DNA of 64,000 nucleotides. It comes from Crotalaria pallida. Lineage: Eukaryota; Streptophyta; Magnoliopsida; Fabales; Fabaceae. The stretch's first letter is position 1, and each line of letters begins with the position of its first letter. This document shows, in pieces, positions 56,601 through 64,000 of this stretch. The position numbers and the translations under genes are program-made. Below the pieces are notes generated by a model that was not told where the DNA came from, did not search any database, and saw only the letters and a list, made by a program, of their open reading frames with translations. The DNA is taken from assembly GCA_037953625.1 (NCBI GenBank), contig CM075652.1, positions 31,986,501 through 32,050,500 on the forward strand, written 5' to 3'.

Positions 56601-57184
56601 GAACTGCACCAGAACCAAGCTGGTGCGTAGCTGGCTCGGTCAGAAATGGAAATGGTGCGGCTGGGGGATTTTCTGGTGCGCCAACTCACGTTCCTGGTGC
56701 GCTGGAGTGGTGTTGCGCCCGCCTGGGCGAATGGTGGGCTGGCCTGGGCGGATTTCCCATTGGATGGTGCGCCAAATGAATAGTGACTCGCCTGGGCGCA
56801 TGGCTGGTGCGCCTGGGCGAGTTTCAGGGTTTCCAACCTTCGATTCGCCGTAACTTTTTCGTCGACCGTCGGATCGAGTCCAAATTTTTAGACATGCTTC
56901 TTCACCCCTTAAACTTCACATCCAACGGTGGAATTTATTTTCTTAGCTTCCCATAATAAATTTCTAATTTTCTCTTTTCGGTTGATTTCTAACACCTAAA
57001 ACGCCGATTTTACTCCCGATCTCGCTTATATGACCCTACCCAAGGCCATACATACCTCCTATACAACTCCTAGGACCTATAATCACCACCCACATATTTG
57101 GCAAAATTCATTAAATCACTTTTTCCAATTTTTCTAAGGTTTTAAATCAATAATTTCCTTAAAATCAAAGTTTAGGATTTTACA

Positions 57185-57223
57185 ATTCTCCCCCACTTAC
57201 TGGAATTTCATCCCCGAAATTCC
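57185..57223 (-). other. Polypurine tract and inverted repeat of element F
   Basis: Minus-strand TAAGTGGGGGAGAAT (57199-57185), with a GGAATTTC/GAAATTCC inverted repeat at 57202-57223. A second polypurine-like tract CCAAGTGGGGGAGC is at 57370-57357. Confidence 0.8.
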
Positions 57224-59088
57224 ATTCTGTCTCTCAATTGGAGAACCACCCCACTGATACAACTTTAGCCTACGGTTTGGATTTTCCTCCCGTTTTAGTT
57301 CGTCTACTTCTCGACTCATTTTTACTTAGACAAACCCCAAGTTGGATTGCTAAGTTGCTCCCCCACTTGGCATTAACATACTATTTTATCTCGATGCCCG
57401 AAGGTAAGAGACCGATTGTATCAGCTTTTGATCGTCTCCCATGGAACTTCCGACGAAGAACGCAAGGATTAAACGATGACAATTACTAAATCCATAGAAT
57501 TTCATGAAGAATTTATGTTGCTAATTTTAGGGAGACAGAATAAGGTCATGTAATCCACAGACTTTTGCAGAATACAACGGATCATGGTTAGAACTCTACT
57601 CGTCCATAAGGAACGAGCCGAGTAGATAAAACGGGGACTCCGGGGATAATGATTATTCCAGGATGAGAACTAAGGGTAAGTCGTGAATTCGCTCTTCTTA
57701 GTCAGCTGGAAGGAGGCAATCTTTGATTATGACGTAAAAGCCACTACTCCATAATTGCATTGGACCAAATAGAATAAGAAGAAGGAGATCCACTTTTACT
57801 AACCGAATCATTAGTCAAAGTTTCACAGAATAGCAATGGAGCATTCAAATGATGATTGGGTAATCATGATCCAAGGTGGGCATATATATATATACTTGAG
57901 ATTTAGGGGTTTCGTTGTTCACTAAGCTAACTCTATAGAGTTATAAACCAAGTCTTGATGCTTGTTAATGACCAAACTTTCGCCTACTTTAAATCGAACC
58001 TTCAAGGATGCTTGAATAAATTCGGTATAGACTAAGAGTGTTTATGGAATCTGACTCTTATGTCACTTTTAGGAGTCACAACACGCTTAAGATTTACACC
58101 GCTTCTACGATTGAAGGCCAAGCTGTGTTTTACCCCTTGTGGTTGGTCAATCATTAAAATTGTTCAGCCTCGATGTGAAGACTTCACAAGTTTACTAAGA
58201 TTTGTTCTCATGACAGAGAGTCATCTAGGAATCTTGGTAAGATTCCCAGTAAGTTCTGGATTACCCCTTTTCGGTTCGGTCTCTATGATAGTTAGGGTTA
58301 GTTCATGTAAGGTTTTGCTTAACCCGTTCTATGATTCTAATATGTACTAATACTATTCTACAATCGGGAAAAACAACCTAAGGTTCTCCTTCCTTCCGTT
58401 TTGTTCTAGGTCAAATTCTAGATCCTACAATAAGTTTTGGGAACGGTATTTTTCGGTCAGTTGACTTTCTTACAAGGGTTTTACTTCTTGGAAGCCACTG
58501 CTTCGGCTGTCTCGATTTCACTTAAAAGGTTGTAATGACAGTATCCATTAATAGATGCGAAGATTGAGGTGATCAATCCCAAGCTCAAGTCTATTAATAG
58601 TACATCACTGTTAAATGGATGTTGACAATGTTATCATTTAACAAATGCAAGGATTAGAGTGATCAGTTCTAACCTCACACTCCATTAGATAATAACATTA
58701 TCGCAGTTCTTGCTTAAGCGTCTTAACTAATGCTTTACACTTATAAGCTCTTTCTAAGGTCAGATTTATTTTGGTATATCACTAAATTTTTCACAATTTT
58801 CTATTATAAGAACTCAGAAGTTCTAAGTCTTTTCCTGTGACCACTAATTTCCAGAACGAGACTTAAATCAGGGATACAATCCAAGGAATGTAGCTATCAA
58901 AACGACATCAAAGAAATTCGATTCCGACAATACCTAAGGGCATGGGTTGATTGATTTTCGTTCGCTTAGGCCTAACATTAACTTATTTTGAACTATTGGC
59001 CAGCCATTTAAAATAGATAGAGGGGGTATACTTCATATGGTTTTACTAAAAGCTTAACAAGGGTAGAAACTTACAGCTCCTAAGATGT
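57224..59088 (-). other. Noncoding interior of element F
   Basis: About 1.9 kb where pol would be. No protease, RT or integrase motif is seen in any frame. Segments near 57357, 58575 and 58650 align by eye with element E. Confidence 0.7.
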
Positions 59089-60165
59089 TCATAATTTTAT
59101 AGGGAGACTAGGGAAATTTGCAAGAATACTCAATTTCCTAATTCCAACAACAACTACAAAAGATCGCAACATACAAGACGTACCCCTCGGAATATGCTGA
59201 CTTCCAGGTGCCAGCTGCTGCTGTAGCATAACTGCTTCCTCCCGTACACCCTTCAGGGGACAATTTGCCATGAAATGCCCCGGTTGTCCACATTGAAAAC
59301 AAGTGAAATTCTTCCTGGTTTGATTCCGATACCAGCATTCTCCCCCATGCTTCTTCCCACAATGGACACAAGTAGACTTGGGAAACTGAGGGGTTACCAT
59401 CCGCCTTGCTTTCTTTGAAGTAACCCTCTTGATATCAGTTTTAGAATGAACCTTTGATTTCCCTTTGGCACCTTTCGACCTCGCCATACCTTTATCCCAA
59501 ACGCTGGCCCAATGTACTAGCCGAGCAAAGTTGTCCTTGGGTACCTCTCCAAGAACTGCTCTAAGATCCTCACGGAGTCCTGCAAGGAACTTGATGCATT
59601 TGATTTCTTCATTCACACCCTTATAGCTGGTAGCATAGTGAATCAGATCCTCAAATTTCCCTACATATTCATCAACACTCATGTTCTCTTGTCTCAAGCA
59701 TAGGAAAGCACGTTCCTTCTCCTTTCGGACATCTTCGAAAAGATACTTTCCCCGGAACCTTTCCTTGAATGCGTCCCATGACACTTTTTGTTCATTGGTC
59801 CCCATACACTTTTGAACCTGCTCCCACCACTGCTCTGCTTCTCCAACAAGTGCATATTGAACCAAAAGGACTTTCTGTTCCTCAAGCGGCGATATATCGT
59901 GGAGAATTTCTTCTATCTCCCGAAGCCACTTCTGAGTTACATTCGGATTATAGCCACCCTCGAACTTAGGGGGACCATGCCACTTGAATTCAGTCAACCA
60001 ATGAATTGCAGCTGGGGAGGGATCCTGAATTGACTGAGATGACTGGTTAAGTGAGGCTATGGTTGTCACAGCCGTAGCCACCAATTCAGCTTGTCTTTGA
60101 TTGATTTGGACCAAACTTTCTATGATTGCAGCGATCCTATCATCGTCACTGCGCCTGCTTGCCAT
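59089..60165 (-). CDS. Gag of element F (358 codons)
   Basis: ATG at 60165 (MASRRSDDD), about 180 bp after the primer site. A short helical N-terminus is followed by a plant Ty3 gag domain (GPPKFEGGYNPNVTQKWLRE, EAEQWW, FKERFRGKYLFEDVRKEKE, SVDEYVGKFEDLIHYA, IKCIKFLAGLREDLR), a basic Lys/Arg/Ser stretch, and two zinc knuckles (CVHCGKKHGGEC variant and CFQCGQPGHFMANC). Capsid and RNA binding are expected in cytoplasmic particles. The order matches Gag of element A. After the knuckles about 50 residues run to a stop with no protease DSGA, so the ORF ends where Gag-Pol would continue. It is unbroken, consistent with use or recent loss of pol. Confidence 0.9.
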   Translation of the reverse strand: MASRRSDDDRIAAIIESLVQINQRQAELVATAVTTIASLNQSSQSIQDPSPAAIHWLTEFKWHGPPKFEGGYNPNVTQKWLREIEEILHDISPLEEQKVLLVQYALVGEAEQWWEQVQKCMGTNEQKVSWDAFKERFRGKYLFEDVRKEKERAFLCLRQENMSVDEYVGKFEDLIHYATSYKGVNEEIKCIKFLAGLREDLRAVLGEVPKDNFARLVHWASVWDKGMARSKGAKGKSKVHSKTDIKRVTSKKARRMVTPQFPKSTCVHCGKKHGGECWYRNQTRKNFTCFQCGQPGHFMANCPLKGVREEAVMLQQQLAPGSQHIPRGTSCMLRSFVVVVGIRKLSILANFPSLPIKL

Positions 60166-60330
60166 AACTCCTAATCCTAGAAAATGACAAGTTAATACAT
60201 ATATTATTTAGCAGTAATAACTACTCTATCTTATTACTCTAATTTAGTCACTTATTTACTCATATCGGTTACTCGCTTGGTGAGTAACCATATGAAGATG
60301 TGAGTCCACACTCCAAAGGCCGAGGGAAAC

Positions 60331-60343
60331 TGCTCTGATACCA
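60331..60343 (-). promoter_or_regulatory. Primer-binding site of element F (tRNA-iMet)
   Basis: Minus-strand TGGTATCAGAGCA, exact, five bases from the 5' LTR. Confidence 0.9.
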
Positions 60344-60348
60344 TAAAA

Positions 60349-63213
60349 TGTAACACCTAAGTTTATTTACCCTCTTTATACCCTTAATTAAAATAGAAAC
60401 TTAAAAATTCCTTTTTCGACTCATGAATTGATTAGGAAAACTCTTAATTACTTTTAATCCGAATGAATATCTTCCGTCAAACGGACGGAGTTTCGTTTGT
60501 TTATTGGACTTTTCCAAAAATTCCTGTTTTCCTGCAACCTGATAAACAATAATATTTTCACATAACAAAACCTGCAGGGCTATTCACATATATATATACC
60601 AGCTAGTGCATCTACGTGCACGCATCAGAAACAAGTTTAAAACATCATAGCATGAACATCAGAGTTAGCGGAAACATAAACAAGTTTTAGGAAGACAGTT
60701 TTTCCCCAAAATATACCCCTTTCCCAAAAGGAGTCGTCCTGGGCCCCCAAAAAGCTATTTACAATTATATACGACAAAAATGATTCACATCATCGGGCCC
60801 AGGACATTCCCAAGTCCTACATATCTAAAGGTAACCTACTCTCCCTGAGAGGGAGAGTACTCCTGCTCGGCCTGCTCAGGTGCAAACTCTTCCTCAGTAC
60901 CTGTGATGATAGTAAGGAGTGAGTATTACACATAAAATGGGGAGGCAGTTTCCAATTAAGACATAATGCGACACTAAGCCATACACATATAACAATTCAA
61001 TCACAACATCATAAATAAGAGTCAATTCATCACAATTCAATTTCGATTATTCATTAGTTTCTCAAATCGATTTTGATTTAACATTTTCTTAAGTCTTTCG
61101 TTCCATGTATTTTAATCATATTTATATTCTTTTTATCTGTCCCTGGTCACGACCTACTGCGTCTGCACTCCTGTGCACTCACGACTTACTGCGCCCGGGT
61201 AAATCCCCTGGTCACGATCTACTGCGCTCGCACCACCGCGCGATAGCGACTTACTACGCCCGGGTATGTTTCTCAATCCCCTGGTCACGACCTACTGCGT
61301 TCGCACCACCGCGCGATAACGACTTACTGCGCCCGGGTAAATCCCCTGGTCACGACCTACTACGTTCGCACCCCCGTGCGAAAACGACTTACTGCGCTCG
61401 GGTATAATATAATCTCCCCTGGCTGAGCCTGGGTATAATTTAATTAGTTCTTTATCATTATTAATTGTTTAGCAAATTTCCATTATTCAAAATTAATTAC
61501 CACATTACACATTTTCATTATTCAATGATCACAAATATATTTTGTAACTTAATTAGCACAATTTCACTTATTATCACAACTCAAATTATTAAACAACATA
61601 AGCATATAATTCATCAACATCACCAAACCACAAAATGCAATATATCAACATCAAAATAAATTCCCTAAGTCATAGATTCTATTCTAACAATTATTTTATA
61701 TTATATCAACCTAAACTAACACAAAATCTTAGTACTCATTATATGCATAATGTAAACTAAACCCCAGAGTAAGGTAATACTCACTATAACCCACTCCTTA
61801 CCTTAAATTAGTAAAGAGTAAATAGAACCTTAGTGAGCCCTAGCTCAAAATCTTGGAAACTTGAATTTCCAAAGCTTAGCTTGCCACCACAATAAGGAAA
61901 TGATGAAGTGATGATAGACAACCCTACTTGATAGAGCACAAGAGGAATGATCTTTGTCCTTGCCTTGATTTGAGTTGGAAGGCTTGAAACACAATCCCTA
62001 GATAGCAACAAGTGCAAGAATCCTAGGGTTTTAGAGCTAAATTTCTATGAATCAAGGAAAGTTGAAATGGAAAGGAAATAACTCATGGCATGAAGCACAC
62101 TTACCCAAATCAATGGTGGAAAAATTGAAAATCCAAAGAGAATGAAGAAGGGAGTAATTCGTGTGGACCAAAAGAGGAAGAGGATGAAGCTTCAATCAAC
62201 ACCCATGGTGAAAGCTTGGTGGAGCTTGGTGGTTTTGGGTTTGAGGTGCCCAAAACAATGTGTTTATGGTGGGATTGGTGGTTTTGATGATGGAAATGTG
62301 TTGAAGATGGAGGGAAAATGAATGAAGAGATGGTGTTGATGATGAAGAGTGGTGTTCTTGTTGTTGGGTGCTTGTTCTTGCCAAAGAAAAGCAAAATCGT
62401 GTGGCCAAGAGGCCACAACTTGGCCCCCAAGTTCTAATTGGACGCACCAGATCAAATCTGGTCTGCGCCACTCGCTTGGGCGAGCTTTATACTCGCTTGG
62501 GCGAGCTCAAGCACCAGCTGGTGCACCTGGTGCGTGCTGGTGGGGGCTCTGGCGCGCCAACAGAATTTCTGGTGCGGCTGGTGTGCGCGTCAGCTCGCTT
62601 GGGCGAGCCATTTCCTCGCCTGGGCGAGAGAACTGCACCAGAACCAAGCTGGTGCGTAGCTGGCTCGGTCAGAAATGGAAATGGTGCGGCTGGGGGATTT
62701 TCTGGTGCGCCAACTCACGTTCCTGGTGCGCTGGAGTGGTGTTGCGCCCGCCTGGGCGAATGGTGGGCTGGCCTGGGCGGATTTCCCACTGGATGGTGCG
62801 CCAAATGAATAGTGACTCGCCTGGGCGCATGGCTGGTGCGCCTGGGCGAGTTTCAGGGTTTCCAACCTTCGATTCGCCGTAACTTTTTCGTCGACCGTCG
62901 GGTCGAGTCCAAATTTTTAGACATGCTTCTTCACCCCTTAAACTTCACATCCAACGGTGGAATTTATTTTCTTAGCTTCCCATAATAAATTTCTAATTTT
63001 CTCTTTTCGGTTGATTTCTAACACCTAAAACGCCGATTTTACTCCCGATCTCGCTTATATGACCCTGCCCAAGGCCATATATACCTCCTATACAACTCCT
63101 AGGACCTATAATCACCACCCACATATTTGGCAAAATTCATTAAATCACTTTTTCCAATTTTTCTAAGGTTTTAAATCAATAATTTCCTTAAAATCAAAGT
63201 TTAGGATGTTACA
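60349..63213 (-). repeat. 5' LTR of element F (2865 bp)
   Basis: Near-identical partner of 54315-57184; sense start TGTAACATCC at 63213. Confidence 0.95.
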
Positions 63214-63218
63214 TTAGT

Positions 63219-63404
63219 TCTACATAGGATTTTGTTAGGTCCCTCTTGGGGAGACTAACGTGATGCCAAATTGATCTTTGGGAGTTTATGAGATTCCACA
63301 AATATTTCAGGGACCTAACTGATTCCAAAATGATCTTTGGGGGTTTAAGAGATTCCACAAATCTTTCAGGGACTTAAATGATTCCACAGGTATCTTTCGA
63401 GGAC
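63219..63404. mobile_element. Right arm of the split palindromic element
   Basis: Inverted match to 31791-31930, with an extra tandem unit of about 60 bp: the GGGACCTAACTGATTCC / TTTCAGGGACTTAAATGATTCC type block occurs twice. It ends near GGTATCTTTCGAGGAC. No clear target duplication is found outside the two arms. Confidence 0.7.
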
Positions 63405-64000
63405 ATATATAACTATTATCTCTTAAATGTATTATGTACCGGAAGTCCGGAACATAATAGACTTTTTTTTATTACCGTCTACCTTGGGTGTCTTCTATTA
63501 GTATGTATGCATCCTACAATTCTCATGACAAAATTATGATGTTTTTGTTTGTTGAGGTGTTATGTTCTATTTATTGTGTGGACTTTGCATGATGTTTGAT
63601 TCTCCCCCTGTGCTAGTTCCAAGTGAATTAGGTTCTTATTTTGGAAAGATCAACTCACTCAACATATTAAGGCCAATTGATGAATAATCATTATCCTCGT
63701 GACTTCAAATTGCAGATTATACCGAAATAACTTGCGCTGTAGACTTTCTACTGATTAATTTTTAAACATTGGAGGAAGTTCCTCTTTTTTATAGTTGAAA
63801 AAAGGTCACATATTTTGCCTTAAGCGACAGTTGTAGAGTTATTTTTAAAAAGGGTTCAAGGAAGAGCTTATAGAAAAGTTTGTTAGCGTTTATGGGGATA
63901 GCAGATAGAAAATAAACAATCAAATAGTTTATGAAAATGATTTATGATGTTAAAAAACTTCTTGGCTTATTTTAATAAGCTTATTGGAGAAGCTTTTAAA
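63405..64000. other. Right-hand flank, no gene seen
   Basis: AT-rich. No ORF of note. Contains the palindrome at 63431-63458. No RNA gene or mobile-element end is recognised. Confidence 0.5.
63431..63458. repeat. 28-bp near-perfect palindrome
   Basis: ATTATGTACCGGA, AG, then TCCGGAACATAAT: 13-bp arms with one mismatch around a 2-bp centre. It lies 27 bp outside the right arm of the palindromic element. Confidence 0.75.

Larger units (their letters stand above)
54315..57184 (-). repeat. 3' LTR of element F (2870 bp)
   Basis: Sense start at 57184 (TGTAAAATCC; the right LTR has TGTAACATCC), sense end at TGTAACACCTAAG. In sense order: GTCGGAT/ATCCAAC inverted repeat (56934-56862), GGGCGAG and CTGGTGCG arrays (56830-56440), donor 55772, tandem repeats (55400-55110), acceptor 54872 and the 65-nt segment. 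Confidence 0.95.
54315..63213 (-). mobile_element. Element F: LTR retrotransposon with gag only (TR-GAG-like)
   Basis: LTRs 54315-57184 and 60349-63213, near-identical by eye, with exact duplication TTAGT (54310-54314 and 63214-63218). Exact iMet primer site and a polypurine tract. The 3.16-kb interior encodes a complete-looking Gag but no protease, RT or integrase. It inserted into the palindromic element beside C. Confidence 0.95.

Noticed and set aside
56320..56853. Long plus-strand ORFs in LTR F (177, 146 and 73 codons, repeated at 62349-62882)
   Set aside because: They overlap in several frames of a GC-rich short-repeat array and are antisense to the element; openness follows from the repeat composition.

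Overview
This 64-kb window is repetitive plant DNA in which I find no intact host gene. The long LTRs opening TGTAAC, the tRNA-iMet and tRNA-Asp primer-binding sites, the Athila-type and chromodomain Ty3/Gypsy proteins, an RTE LINE and a Helitron-like end all point to a flowering plant. A eudicot is likely and a legume plausible (inference only). The region resembles pericentromeric or other gene-poor heterochromatin built by insertions into insertions.

Layout. (1) 1-16001: a minus-strand Tekay/Del-like Ty3 element (family A) running off the left edge. It is split inside its Gag zinc-knuckle codons by a 9.8-kb Athila-type element (1917-11685, TSD ATGAT) whose reverse-transcriptase core is deleted. 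(2) 16294-19498: a nearly intact minus-strand RTE LINE with a 15-bp TSD and one nonsense codon, followed by a 0.1-kb retroposon tail at 19681-19799. (3) 20871-31197: plus-strand Ty3 element B (TSD AAGCT) with near-identical 3.3-kb LTRs and a ruined interior. (4) 31791-63404: a small palindromic DNA element (about 0.4 kb) whose pieces are now about 31 kb apart. It was split by minus-strand chromovirus C (31931-54223) and by gag-only element F (54315-63213, TSD TTAGT). C was itself split by D (36087-52691, TSD GATGG), which looks like a very long solo LTR. D holds E (37222-44996), an LTR element without coding capacity, and a Helitron-like insertion ending at 50304 that carries two exons of an unidentified gene. 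(5) 63405-64000: no gene seen.

How the parts work together. The autonomous machinery in the window is broken: A by insertion and frameshifts, Athila by an RT deletion, B and C by decay and deletion. E and F have no pol at all, yet keep well-matched LTRs, primer sites and polypurine tracts, so they were probably moved by enzymes supplied from elsewhere.

The most interesting pattern is a layout shared by the LTRs of families A, B, C, E and F. Near the LTR start there are paired motifs repeated at 20-21 bp (in A, B and E an 8-bp palindrome with a central CpG: ACTCGAGT, AACCGGTT, AATCGATT; in A and B the pair lies about 135-160 bp upstream of a TATA box). Next comes a strong 5' splice site, then a 0.9-1.9-kb intron-like segment holding a family-specific repeat or hairpin array, and then a matching branch-point-like/3' splice site. 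In C, E and F the last is followed by an exon-like open segment of exactly 65 nt with the same stop. A and D instead have longer acidic ORFs starting at the acceptor. I propose a conserved LTR leader intron, which I do not know to be described for these elements.
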